A stretch of 64,000 bases of DNA from an uncultured Campylobacter sp. (GTDB lineage: Bacteria; Campylobacterota; Campylobacteria; Campylobacterales; Campylobacteraceae): NCBI RefSeq assembly GCF_937997405.1, contig NZ_CALKTL010000086.1:16766-80765 (forward strand), read 5' to 3'. A program made the translations under genes and the position numbers. Of the stretch, positions 18,418 to 28,940 are shown one piece after another. The stretch's first letter is position 1; each line of letters begins with the position of its first letter. The notes beneath the pieces were generated by a model. That model was not told where the DNA came from. It searched no databases and worked only from the letters and a program-made list of their open reading frames with translations.

Positions 18418-20442
18418 ATGGAGTTTAAAGAGAGCTATTTTATAACCAGCGACGGGGTGAGGATATTTTACAGATACCGTTTGGCTAGCGACGTAGCGTG
18501 CGAAAACCCGGGCGCAGGCGAAGCAAATTTGAGTAAGGATGGCAAATTTGACGGGTCAAATTTGAGCGCCGAGGCCGTAAATGAAACGTCAAATTTGGCT
18601 AGCGAGCAGGCGCGCGGCGCGGGTGAAAATACGAAGCCAGGCTTAAACGGCGAAGGCAAATCGGACGAGCAAAATTTACAAAGAAGCGGCAAAAACTCGG
18701 ACTCAAATTTAAACGAAGCCGGCAAATGCGGCGCGTCAAATTTGAGCGAAAACGCCGAGCAAAATTTCAAATTTAAAGCCGCGCCGAATGCCAAAGCCGT
18801 AGCGATATTTCACCGCGGACACGAGCACTCGGGCAGGACGACGCACGTAGCAGACGGGCTAGCGGATGAGAGTTTTAGCTATTTTGCCTGGGATCAGCGC
18901 GGACACGGTAGGAGCGACGGCGAGCGGGGCGACGCGCCTAGTATGGGCCGCGTTATCGCCGACGTGGACGAGTTTGTGGCGCACATCGAGCAGAGATTTG
19001 GCTTTGAGACGCAAAATCTAGCCGTGATAGCTCAGAGCGTGGGCGCGGTTCTGGTCTCGGCGTGGCTGCACGACTACGCTGTGCGCGTTCGCTGCGCGGT
19101 GCTGGCTAGCCCCGCGTTTAGCGTGAAGCTTTACGTACCGTTTGCCAGAGCTGGACTAAAGGCGCTTTACAATGCGCGCGGAAATTTTTTCGTAAACAGC
19201 TACGTCAAAGCTCACTATCTCACGCACGACAAACAGCGCCAGGCCAGCTACGACGCCGACTCGCTCATCACTCGCGCGATCTCGGTGCGCATACTGCTTG
19301 GGCTTTACGAAGCGGCACAGCGCGTGGTTTCGGACGCCGCCGCGATCACGACGCCTACGCTACTGTTAATCTCGGGCGATGATTGGGTCGTGGAGCACGC
19401 CCCGCAGCACGAGTTTTACAACGCTCTTGGCGCGCACGTAAAAAGGCGCGAGATTTTAGAGGGATTTTACCACGATACGCTGGGCGAGAGCGAGCGGGAG
19501 AGGGCGTTTGAGATCGTGCGCGAGTTCGTCGGCGAGAGGTTTAGCGCGCCTTTTAGCGAGGTGGACTGCACGCACGCGGACGAATACGGCTTTAGCCGCG
19601 AGGAGGCCGATAGACTAGCTACGCCGCTGCCGAGATTTAGCCCGAAAAATTTGCGATTTAAATTTCAGCGGATATTTATGCAGGCGGTTTCGCCGTGGGT
19701 CGGCGGGCTAAAGATCGGCGAAAATACGGGCTACGATAGCGGCAGTACGCTTGACTACGTTTACCGAAACGAGCCGCAAGGGGCGAATAAATTTTTCAAA
19801 TTTATCGACGAAATTTACCTAAACGCCATCGGCTGGCGCGGTATCAGGGAGCGCAAGCGAAATATCAAGCTAGCTATCGATCAAGCCGTGGCAAAGCTGC
19901 AGGAGCGAGGCGAGCCGCTACGACTGCTAGACATCGCCTCGGGACACGGCAGATACATACTAGACGCCGCGCAGGGGCATGAATTTGAGCGCATAACGCT
20001 ACGCGACTACAGCGATATCAACGTGAAAGCCGGCAGCGAAATGATAAAAGAGCGCGGGCTACAGGACGTCGCGAGCTTCACGCAGGCAAATGCGTTCGAA
20101 GCCGCTAGCTACGAGGGCCTGCAGGACGCATATACGCTAGGCGTCGTGTCTGGGCTGTTTGAGCTCTTCCCGGATAACTCGGTCGTGCGCACTGCGTTGC
20201 AAGGCTTTTCAAGCAGCGTAAAAAGCGGCGGCTACCTCATCTACACCAATCAGCCGTGGCACCCGCAGCTTGAGATGATCGCGCGTGCTTTATCTAGCCA
20301 CAGGCAGGGTGCGGCATGGATCATGCGCCGCCGCAGCCAAGCCGAGATGGATCAGCTCGTGGCAAATGCGGGATTTAAGAAGGTGAAAGAGTGGATAGAT
20401 GGGGATGGGATATTTAGCGTGAGCTTGGCTGTTAAAATTTAG
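18418..20442 (+). CDS. ynbC: YnbC-like alpha/beta-hydrolase and SAM methyltransferase fusion
   Basis: Two-domain enzyme of 674 residues. The hydrolase has HRGHEHSGR, FAWDQRGHGRS, nucleophile Ser207 in AQSVG, acid near Asp321/322 in ISGDDWVV and His352 in GFYHDTL, like monoacylglycerol lipase/lysophospholipase. The methyltransferase has SAM motif I LLDIASGHGRY (503-513) followed by LRDYSDIN. About 100 residues between the first strand (ITSDGVRIFYRY) and the HRGHEH motif are a hydrophilic insert of degenerate 11-residue repeats, which accounts for the extra length over E. coli YnbC (about 585 from memory). The role in lipid processing is inference from context. Confidence 0.9.
   Translation: MEFKESYFITSDGVRIFYRYRLASDVACENPGAGEANLSKDGKFDGSNLSAEAVNETSNLASEQARGAGENTKPGLNGEGKSDEQNLQRSGKNSDSNLNEAGKCGASNLSENAEQNFKFKAAPNAKAVAIFHRGHEHSGRTTHVADGLADESFSYFAWDQRGHGRSDGERGDAPSMGRVIADVDEFVAHIEQRFGFETQNLAVIAQSVGAVLVSAWLHDYAVRVRCAVLASPAFSVKLYVPFARAGLKALYNARGNFFVNSYVKAHYLTHDKQRQASYDADSLITRAISVRILLGLYEAAQRVVSDAAAITTPTLLLISGDDWVVEHAPQHEFYNALGAHVKRREILEGFYHDTLGESERERAFEIVREFVGERFSAPFSEVDCTHADEYGFSREEADRLATPLPRFSPKNLRFKFQRIFMQAVSPWVGGLKIGENTGYDSGSTLDYVYRNEPQGANKFFKFIDEIYLNAIGWRGIRERKRNIKLAIDQAVAKLQERGEPLRLLDIASGHGRYILDAAQGHEFERITLRDYSDINVKAGSEMIKERGLQDVASFTQANAFEAASYEGLQDAYTLGVVSGLFELFPDNSVVRTALQGFSSSVKSGGYLIYTNQPWHPQLEMIARALSSHRQGAAWIMRRRSQAEMDQLVANAGFKKVKEWIDGDGIFSVSLAVKI
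18524..18780 (+). repeat. In-frame 33-nt repeat array inside ynbC
   Basis: Six degenerate 11-codon units begin with Asn-Leu at codons 37, 48, 59, 86, 97 and 108 (spacing 11, 11, 27, 11, 11). Examples: NLSKDGKFDGS, NLSAEAVNETS, NLNEAGKCGAS. At DNA level the anchors are AAATTT, often the palindrome CAAATTTG (18524, 18557, 18590, 18737). Confidence 0.75.
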
Positions 20443-20720
20443 CCTTTTGCGGCTTGTCTTTTTCCTTTATACTTCGTTAGAAACTCGGTCGGCTTTGGTC
20501 ACGGACGACTAGTCCGCTCTCTGGCCTCCGTCGTTTCCGCCTCGTCTAAAGAAAAAATACTGCGCCTTATCGTTTTACGCTCAAATTTGGGGTCAAATTT
20601 GCAAATTTTACCGACCGAGACCCGCATCGTGAAAGCGTAAATTTGAACACGCAGCGCGTTAGCGCCAGATAAAACTGCGCATAGCGCAGCAACCTCTCAC
20701 GTCGTAGGGGTTGGGGGATC

Positions 20721-20770
20721 GTTAAGGGGGAAGGGAGCGACTTCGTAATTCAAGCCCCTCCTCCCTTAAC
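20721..20770. repeat. Long purine/pyrimidine hairpin
   Basis: GTTAAGGGGGAAGGG (20721-20735) pairs with CCTCCTCCCTTAAC and one further C (20756-20770): by my count a 15-bp stem with one G-U pair and one mismatch, around a 20-nt loop. No T-run follows, so it is not a standard terminator. Confidence 0.55.
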
Positions 20771-20932
20771 AAGAAAGAGTAAATTTAATGCGCAATACTA
20801 AATTTAACCAAACCAAATTTAACATTTTAAAGATTCAGGTCTCGGTGAGTAAATTTTACGCTTTTACGCCTTTTACGTCAAGCGAGTGATCTCGGACCGA
20901 TTAAGCTGCCAAAGCGCAAATGCACTAAAATT

Positions 20933-20941
20933 TGATAGAAT
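20933..20941 (+). promoter_or_regulatory. Extended -10 promoter for ynbD
   Basis: TGATAGAAT, an extended -10 box 17 nt before the chosen ATG, implying a very short leader. The same ATTTGATAGAATTA word precedes the gene fragment at 61243. Confidence 0.45.
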
Positions 20942-20958
20942 TAGCAAAAAAGGCAAAA

Positions 20959-22494
20959 ATGAAAACAAAACCGTTTTTATCGCAGCTGGCCGCGCTAGTC
21001 GTCGTTGCGGCGATATTTTACGCTAGCTACGGCGCCACGAACGCCCTCGCTAGCGCTCGCGCAAACGTGCCCGAGATTTATTTCGCGTGGGAGCGCGCGC
21101 TACCGTTTTGGGCGTGGAGCATCGTGCCGTACTGGTCGCTAAATTTGCTCTACGCGCTTGGATTTTTCCTCTGCCGTGACGCCGGGGAGCTCGCGCGCTA
21201 CGTTACGCAGCTGCTAGTCGCTCAGATGATCGCGACGCTGTTTTTCATCGCTTTTCCTCTGCAAATGTCGTGGGAGAAGCCCGCGGTTTCGGGCCTTAGC
21301 GGCTTTTTATTCTCAAGCCTGGCCGCCTTTGACCTCCCGTTTAATCAAGCTCCGTCGCTGCACATCATACTTTGCGTCGTGGTGGGCGCTTTTTACCTTC
21401 GCAAGGCGCGTGCGGCTTGGCTTAAAGCGGCGCTTGTCGCGTGGTTTGCGCTCATCGGCCTTAGCGTGCTGACCACGTATCAGCACCATTTTATCGACAT
21501 TCCGACGGGGCTGGCCGCGGGCTGCTTGGTGCTACTGATTCGTCCGCTAGATGGCACTCCGCTTAGTTTTGCTATAGCTAGGGAGGCTGCTCGCTACAAA
21601 TGGGCGGCGCTATATCTAGGGCTTGCGTTTTTGACGCTTTTTGCGGCGATTTTGGGAGCTAAAATTTGGGGCGCGTGGATGCTGTGGCTATCTTGGGCGA
21701 GCCTTAGTTTCGCGCTGGTTGCTTGCGGTTACGCGTTTTTGGGCGCGGGAGTTTTTGCTAAAAACGGGCAAGGCCGTCACGCCGCCGCGGCTAAAGCTTT
21801 ACTTTTCCCGTATCTTTGCGTCGCGCGGCTAAATGCGATTTTTTGGTTGCGCAGACGCCGGCTTTCAGACGAGATTTTGCCCGGGCTGTATCTAGGCTCG
21901 GTTAAGCAGGCGGGTAAATTTGACGCGGTGCTGGACTGTGCGGCCGAGTTTGAGCGGCCGGGCGACGCGCAAATTTACGCAAGCGTGCCTATGCTAGATA
22001 TGATAACGCCGAGCGCGACCGAGCTAAAACGCGGCGCGGACGAACTCGAGCGGCTCGTAAAAAGGGCTCTTTGCGGCGGTGAAAATTTACCGCAAATGGA
22101 GGCAGAGCTAGGATCAAATTTTAGCGGCGAAGTAAACGGCTGCGCACACGGGCTAGATTTTAAATTTCACGAGCAAGCGGACTCGCGGGTAAATTTGCAA
22201 ACGCGCGTCGCGGCTAACGAAAGCGAAATCGCCGAGGCGGGGCAAAATCTTACAGGCGCGAACGAGCGAGCCGCCGAGCAAAACGGTAAAAAGGTGTTAG
22301 TGTGCTGCGCGCTGGGCTACGGCAGGAGCGCGTCGGTGTTGCTTGCTTGGCTGGTGATTTACGCAGGACTAGGCTTTGATGAGGCGCTAAATTTGCTAAA
22401 ATCTCGCCGAGAAAAGATCGCAGTCGCTAGCTCGCTGCGTGAGCGGATAGAGCGGCTGACTGCAGAAGCCCGCGTAAATTCGAAAGCGGAGTAA
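20959..22494 (+). CDS. ynbD: YnbD-like PAP2 phosphatase fused to a dual-specificity phosphatase
   Basis: 511 residues from ATG 20959 (AAGG upstream; a TTG nine codons earlier overlaps the promoter). An N-terminal membrane PAP2 domain of the Aur1-like type shows APSLHI (131-136) and YQHHFIDIPTG (174-184). A cytoplasmic dual-specificity phosphatase follows with LPGLYLGSV and the P-loop Cys450-X5-Arg456 in CCALGYGRSAS. About 70 residues (372-443) inserted before the P-loop are hydrophilic and Asn/Glu/Ala-rich. The two phosphatases could remove the terminal phosphate from the lipid made by the YnbA homologue, as PTPMT1 does for phosphatidylglycerophosphate; that is inference. Confidence 0.88.
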   Translation: MKTKPFLSQLAALVVVAAIFYASYGATNALASARANVPEIYFAWERALPFWAWSIVPYWSLNLLYALGFFLCRDAGELARYVTQLLVAQMIATLFFIAFPLQMSWEKPAVSGLSGFLFSSLAAFDLPFNQAPSLHIILCVVVGAFYLRKARAAWLKAALVAWFALIGLSVLTTYQHHFIDIPTGLAAGCLVLLIRPLDGTPLSFAIAREAARYKWAALYLGLAFLTLFAAILGAKIWGAWMLWLSWASLSFALVACGYAFLGAGVFAKNGQGRHAAAAKALLFPYLCVARLNAIFWLRRRRLSDEILPGLYLGSVKQAGKFDAVLDCAAEFERPGDAQIYASVPMLDMITPSATELKRGADELERLVKRALCGGENLPQMEAELGSNFSGEVNGCAHGLDFKFHEQADSRVNLQTRVAANESEIAEAGQNLTGANERAAEQNGKKVLVCCALGYGRSASVLLAWLVIYAGLGFDEALNLLKSRREKIAVASSLRERIERLTAEARVNSKAE

Positions 22495-22680
22495 AGACCA
22501 GCTAAATTCCCAAAAGCAAGTGCGGCAAATTTAAGCGCGAAATAGGCGCAGGCCAAATGTGATCAAGTCCGGTTTGAGGGATTAAATTTAAAAATCTGAA
22601 GGCTAGAAACAAGCAGCATTGTAAATTTCTCGGCGAAAATAAACGGAAATTTAACCAAACGCCCAAAATAAGGAGGGAAA

Positions 22681-23130
22681 ATGACGAATGCGGAGCGAGA
22701 AAAAGCGGCGCAAGGCGGGGAGCGGGAATGCCGCCAAAGGACGGACGACAGAGCCTTGGCGCTGGTTACGGCTAGGTTTTTAGCGACGCATAGGCTGTTT
22801 TTCTTGTTAAATTTGCTTCAGCTAGCCGTCTGCCTTACGATTTTTACGAATTTTGCCGTGATTGCGGGCTTTTTGACGGCCTTTGCGGGGCTATTTTATC
22901 TGCACGTTAGGCTGCATTTTGATGCGCTGATTTTTAGAGATTTTGCGGAGGGGAGGCTTGATTGCAGTAAATTTGACGCGGCGCTTACGGAGCTAAATTT
23001 AGCTAGCAAGCCGCCTAAAATCCGCAATATGAAAAGTCGCTACGCGGGAGCTTTGCGGCTATATAAATTAACGGCCGCGCTTACTCTCATCGCCATCGTC
23101 GCAGCTTTGGCGGGTTACTATCTGAGCTAA
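22681..23130 (+). CDS. Small membrane protein at the end of the lipid cluster
   Basis: 149 residues, strong ribosome site AAGGAGGGAAA before the ATG. A charged N-terminus (about 30 residues) precedes two adjacent hydrophobic helices (LFFLLNLLQLAVCLTIF and FAVIAGFLTAFAGLFYL), and a C-terminal helix ends the protein (LTLIAIVAALAGYYL). A cytoplasmic stretch HVRLHFDALIFRDFAEG lies between. I do not recognise a family. It follows ynbD by 186 nt on the same strand, so it probably belongs to the cluster, perhaps as a membrane partner. Confidence 0.65.
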   Translation: MTNAEREKAAQGGERECRQRTDDRALALVTARFLATHRLFFLLNLLQLAVCLTIFTNFAVIAGFLTAFAGLFYLHVRLHFDALIFRDFAEGRLDCSKFDAALTELNLASKPPKIRNMKSRYAGALRLYKLTAALTLIAIVAALAGYYLS

Positions 23131-23440
23131 ATTTGCTTGCCCGCTTAGACGGTTACGGAACGCCGATTTAGACGGCCGCGTCGGTTTGCGCGCAAAATTC
23201 AACAACTGTTTTTTACGGCGAGATAAACGAGATAAAATTGATTGCTTTTGCGGACTATTTTTGTAGCGACTATTTTAAGCGATGAAACGGCAGTTAGTAT
23301 CTCGGCGCACTGTATTCGAGAGCTTTAAATTTGACGATTTCGTCGGTATTTTAAAATTTCAAAGCATAAAAAATCCAGTGCAAAAAGACGAAATAGACAA
23401 CCGAGCAAGTTTAGTCTGGGCAAAATATACGAATTTCCTT
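23131..23440. other. Convergent intergenic stretch
   Basis: 310 nt between the small membrane gene (plus) and murB (minus). No frame with a start signal and no clear bidirectional hairpin were found. Confidence 0.4.
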
Positions 23441-24232
23441 TTATAGCACCACGACCTCGGTTTCCAGTTCGATACCGAATTCCTCAAAAACGCGGCTTTG
23501 CGCTAAATTTATGAGCGCAATCACATCCTCAAAGCTCGCGCCGCCGAAATTTATGATGAAATTGGCGTGCTGCTCGCTAAATTTCGCTCCGCCGATCGCG
23601 TGGCCTTTAAGCCCCGCCGCTTCGATCAGCCTGCCCGCGGCGTCATTCGGCGGGTTTTTAAAGCAGCTTCCAAAGCTTGCTCCCTTTGGCTGGTTGGCGC
23701 GCTTGGCGGCAAAATCCGCGGCGAGTTCGGCATCAAAGCCGCGTGAAATTTTAAACTCGGCGCCCAAAATCGGCTCCTCGATCCCGCTTCTTCGGTAGCC
23801 GAAGCTTATCCGCTCGCGCTCCACCCAGCCGCGAGCCAAGCGCACGGCAAGCAGGCTATCGCTGATGCTAGCGCCGGCGAGCCCTGCGTTCATTTTGATT
23901 AGCCCGCCGAGCTGGCCCGGGATGTTGCGCAAAAACTCAAAGCCGCCGATGTTTTGTTTCTTGGCGAAATTATAAATTTTGCCCGACTTCGTCGCAGCTC
24001 CGATGCTAAGGACATCTTCGCTTAAGCTTATGCGATCGAACTCCTCGCTTAGCATCGCAAGGTGCGGCGGCGCGGGCGAGATGAGCAGATTATTGCCGCC
24101 ACCGATGATCGCGCGCTCGCGGGTACTCTCAAACTCCGCAAAATCGGCCTCATCCTTTAAAATTTGCACTGCGAAGCTCCCGCCGATGCGCACGGAGGTG
24201 TATTTGCTAAAATCTATCTGCTTTGTTTTCAA
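23441..24232 (-). CDS. murB: UDP-N-acetylenolpyruvoylglucosamine reductase
   Basis: FAD enzyme that reduces UDP-enolpyruvyl-GlcNAc to UDP-MurNAc in peptidoglycan synthesis. 263 residues, the short MurB type of Campylobacter. FAD-binding SVRIGGSF and GGGNNLLISP, the loop IPGQLGGLIKMNAG, the catalytic serine region GASFGSCFKNP and the catalytic glutamate in KFSEQHANFI are present. Starts at TTG (24230-24232) behind AAAAGG. Part of its coding sequence recurs, diverged, in the downstream-facing gap at 24561-24594. Confidence 0.94.
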   Translation of the reverse strand: MKTKQIDFSKYTSVRIGGSFAVQILKDEADFAEFESTRERAIIGGGNNLLISPAPPHLAMLSEEFDRISLSEDVLSIGAATKSGKIYNFAKKQNIGGFEFLRNIPGQLGGLIKMNAGLAGASISDSLLAVRLARGWVERERISFGYRRSGIEEPILGAEFKISRGFDAELAADFAAKRANQPKGASFGSCFKNPPNDAAGRLIEAAGLKGHAIGGAKFSEQHANFIINFGGASFEDVIALINLAQSRVFEEFGIELETEVVVL

Positions 24233-24623
24233 AATTTTGCCTTTTAAATTTCATTTCTAAATTTCGCGCTTGCCGCTCGCCGCGTATCGTTTTAAAATTT
24301 AGCAATACCGCCGCGCCGCACGGTGCTAAACGCGAACGCTATTTCAAAATTTAACGCTGCTGCTGCGATTAAATTTAGCTCGCTTTCAATACGTTTTCAG
24401 CGGTGCGCTATGTCGCACGCGCAACTTGCACCCTGCGGCACAAAATACAGCCGCACAATGTACCTCCGCACCGTGAAATTTCATCGCCGCGTAGCCGTAA
24501 ATTTGAGGCGGAACATCGCACCGCGAAAATGGCGCCACAACACGCGGTCGATTGACGAAATTGGCGGCAAAATCGCGGCAAGCTCGGCGTCAAATTTCAG
24601 CTAAATTTTAACCTCGCCCGGCT
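24233..24623. other. Gap with a diverged murB-segment copy
   Basis: 391 nt between two minus-strand genes. A 93-codon plus-strand frame (24323-24604) lacks a ribosome site and looks like chance. The notable content is the partial duplicate of murB near its right end. Confidence 0.4.
24561..24594. repeat. Partial duplicate of an internal murB segment
   Basis: Positions 24561-24594 match 23703-23737 inside murB at 31 of 35 aligned positions by my count (one deletion, three substitutions); both begin TTGGCGGCAAAATC. Weaker similarity continues on both sides, to roughly 75 nt. Likely a decayed partial gene duplication. Confidence 0.55.
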
Positions 24624-25520
24624 TTACATCGGGTTTTGCCCGCTGCAGTCCGCGAAACGGATCTCGTTATATTCGCGCGGGATAAAATTCTCCTGCGCGC
24701 TAATCGGCGCAGGATAAAATTCGCGCTCATACCCAAGCTCAAATAGCCTATCTATCGCCCTTATCTGCGCCCCCGAAAGCTCGATCGAGGCCTCGTTGGC
24801 ATAAAGGCTCAGATATTTTTCCAGCTTTGCGTCGTCCACGCGGATGAGATTGCGCTCGAGAAGCATGCGCGATAAAAGCGGCTTATGCGCGGTGGCGATG
24901 CGTACGCCCTCGGTTAGCACGCGCTCGCACTCGACGGCGTCCGTTATCGGCAGGCTGCGGCGAACCGCCATGCCGCCTAGCGGCAGCGGTAGATTTTCGC
25001 CAGCTAGTTCGCTCCAGATGTCCCAGATCTCGCGCTCCACGCAAAGCTCGTCCGAAAAGTCCAAAATACTCTCGTGTATCAGCACGCCCGCGTCTACTTC
25101 GCCGCTTAAAACCGCGCCTTCGATCTGCAGGAAGTTTTTATAAATCACGCGCGCCTGCGGGTATGCCATGCGAAAAAGTAGGGCATTTGTCGTGTGTTTG
25201 CCGCTGAGCGCGACCTTGAAATTTCGCTTTAAAATCGCGCCCTTTTTCTTAACGAGCTTTGGGCCGTAGCCCTCGCCGAAGCTCACCGCCGTGCGCAAAA
25301 GCGCGTATTCGTCGCAGATAAGCGGATATAACGCGAAGCTAATCGCCGTGGCCTCATAGGTGCCCTTTAGCGCCTCGTCGTTTAGCGTCTGGATATCAAG
25401 CGCCGTGGCGCTAAGCTTTAGATTTTTGGAGCTCACCCAACCGAAATCAATCGCCTTATACATAAAAATATCGTCGGCGTCGGGTGAGTGGGCGACGTTT
25501 ATATGCTTAAAAATCTTCAA
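24624..25520 (-). CDS. mqnD: MqnA/MqnD-family menaquinone (futalosine pathway) enzyme, probably MqnD
   Basis: 298-residue periplasmic-binding-protein-like enzyme of the futalosine route to menaquinone, the route used by Campylobacter and Helicobacter. The N-terminal NVAHSPDADDIFMYKAIDFG corresponds to the MqnD-type SPxxND/ADD substrate motif; other marks are the SFALYPLI strand, FGEGYGPKLV and the GVLIHESIL segment. MqnD would make 1,4-dihydroxy-6-naphthoate. MqnA is the close alternative. TTG start (25518-25520) behind AAGGATAAAA. Menaquinone is the respiratory quinone of this genus, so the gene is likely essential. Confidence 0.8.
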   Translation of the reverse strand: MKIFKHINVAHSPDADDIFMYKAIDFGWVSSKNLKLSATALDIQTLNDEALKGTYEATAISFALYPLICDEYALLRTAVSFGEGYGPKLVKKKGAILKRNFKVALSGKHTTNALLFRMAYPQARVIYKNFLQIEGAVLSGEVDAGVLIHESILDFSDELCVEREIWDIWSELAGENLPLPLGGMAVRRSLPITDAVECERVLTEGVRIATAHKPLLSRMLLERNLIRVDDAKLEKYLSLYANEASIELSGAQIRAIDRLFELGYEREFYPAPISAQENFIPREYNEIRFADCSGQNPM

Positions 25521-25817
25521 ATTTTATCCTTTTTGCTCCGCTTTAAATTTCGCGCGCGGTGCGCAGCTTGATTCCAAAATGTTGCGAAATTATAGTGAAA
25601 TTTTGCTACAGCCCTCATAAAAATGAGGAATTTCTAAAGAAAAACGTGAAAAATCGAGGCTCTTTAAAAGGCTAAATTTAATGCTCTCCGCTTGCCGCGC
25701 AGAACTTTTACGCTCCTTAAAAATTTCAAATTCCGATGCCACGCCAAATTTGCGCGAATAATCAAAAATTCATTTCAAATTTGGTAAAATCAGGTGAATT
25801 TATTTTTAAGGAAAAAC
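25521..25817. promoter_or_regulatory. Divergent upstream region of mqnD and recA
   Basis: About 300 nt between divergent genes. TAAAAT at 25784-25789 is a plausible -10 box for recA. I saw no LexA-type operator; Campylobacter generally lacks LexA. No gene is supported here. Confidence 0.35.
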
Positions 25818-28111
<2,294 letters not shown>

Positions 28112-28112
28112 A

Positions 28113-28940
28113 ATGTTTTTTAAAAAAAAGTCCAAGCAGGGCTTAAAAAGCGGCGCGCAGCGCACCTATACGGACGGAGCGGATTATACGGACACGCAAG
28201 GCAGATATTCAGACGCAGACTTTGACGAGGACGATTTTTTTGACGATGATGAATTTTATAGCGATGAAGATTTTAGCGGAGGCTTTAGCGCAGTAGGGGC
28301 TGGCTTCCGCAAAAATCGCAACGGAGCTTCGCGCGGTATAGACGAAGCAGGTTCTGCCTCTGATGCCACAAGTGGTAACTCTAATTTAAGCGGCAAAAGC
28401 TCCGCTGCAAGCGGAAACTACGAAGGTAGCGCGCAAGCAGATGCAGGTTTTTACGGCTCAGAATTTATTGGGGGTGGCGATTTAAAGAATGCAGAATTAT
28501 ACGCGAAAGAAAACCGCTTCCCAAACGACGCGGATTTTGCGGCTCAGAGCGTAGAGCACGGCTTTAATGGCACGGGCTTTGCGGCGCAAGGCATAAATCC
28601 TGCTGCGCAAGAATTTTCTTTTATGCCGCAGAACGCAGATCCTGTCGCTAAAAAAGCTTCAAAGAAGCGTAAAAATTTAAAAGAACGGCTGAATTTTATC
28701 AATCCGTTTTCACCGCTTAAACAGATTTTTGCAGCTCTTGCGCTGATCATCTGCGTCGTTTTTGCAGGAATCTTCGTGGGCGACGTGCTGTTTGGCAAAC
28801 GATCGTTTGAAGTGCTGCGTCAGCTGCAAAAAGAAAAGGCGTTTTTATTCACCGACGTTGAGCGGCTAAAAGAGGAAAACGCCGAGCTGCAAAAGCTTTA
28901 TTTAGAGCGTCGCTCGCTTGATCCGGACCTTAAAAAATGA
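28113..28940 (+). CDS. DivIC/FtsB-like septum protein with long acidic N-terminal extension
   Basis: 275 residues from ATG 28113, 1 nt after the eno stop codon. The C-terminal 75 residues look like a septum-formation initiator: one membrane helix (about 204-225) and a coiled coil (231-266, LRQLQKEKAFLFTDVERLKE). The first 190 residues are a cytoplasmic low-complexity tail: acidic (DEDDFFDDDEFYSDED) then Gly/Ser/Ala-rich. In C. jejuni the equivalent gene between eno and cgpA is much shorter as I recall, so the tail is probably a lineage expansion. It ends in an ATGA overlap with the next gene. Confidence 0.72.
   Translation: MFFKKKSKQGLKSGAQRTYTDGADYTDTQGRYSDADFDEDDFFDDDEFYSDEDFSGGFSAVGAGFRKNRNGASRGIDEAGSASDATSGNSNLSGKSSAASGNYEGSAQADAGFYGSEFIGGGDLKNAELYAKENRFPNDADFAAQSVEHGFNGTGFAAQGINPAAQEFSFMPQNADPVAKKASKKRKNLKERLNFINPFSPLKQIFAALALIICVVFAGIFVGDVLFGKRSFEVLRQLQKEKAFLFTDVERLKEENAELQKLYLERRSLDPDLKK

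Larger units (their letters stand above)
20443..20958. other. Structured non-coding spacer between ynbC and ynbD
   Basis: 516 nt with no protein frame. It contains the palindrome GACTAGTC near 20507, a long hairpin at 20721-20770, and ACCGAGACC (about 20612) facing GGTCTCGGT (about 20840) as distant inverted copies. The right end carries the ynbD promoter candidate. It may be a regulatory leader or a small RNA region. Confidence 0.45.

Noticed and set aside
14860..23130. Lipid cluster as clear horizontal transfer
   Set aside because: CAAATTTG and CTAGC words seem more frequent here than in most flanks, but argH shows similar usage and I could not count reliably; a k-mer comparison would be needed.
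24323..24604. 93-codon frame between murB and mqnD-like gene
   Set aside because: No start signal; part of it is the antisense-like murB duplicate and AAATTT filler.
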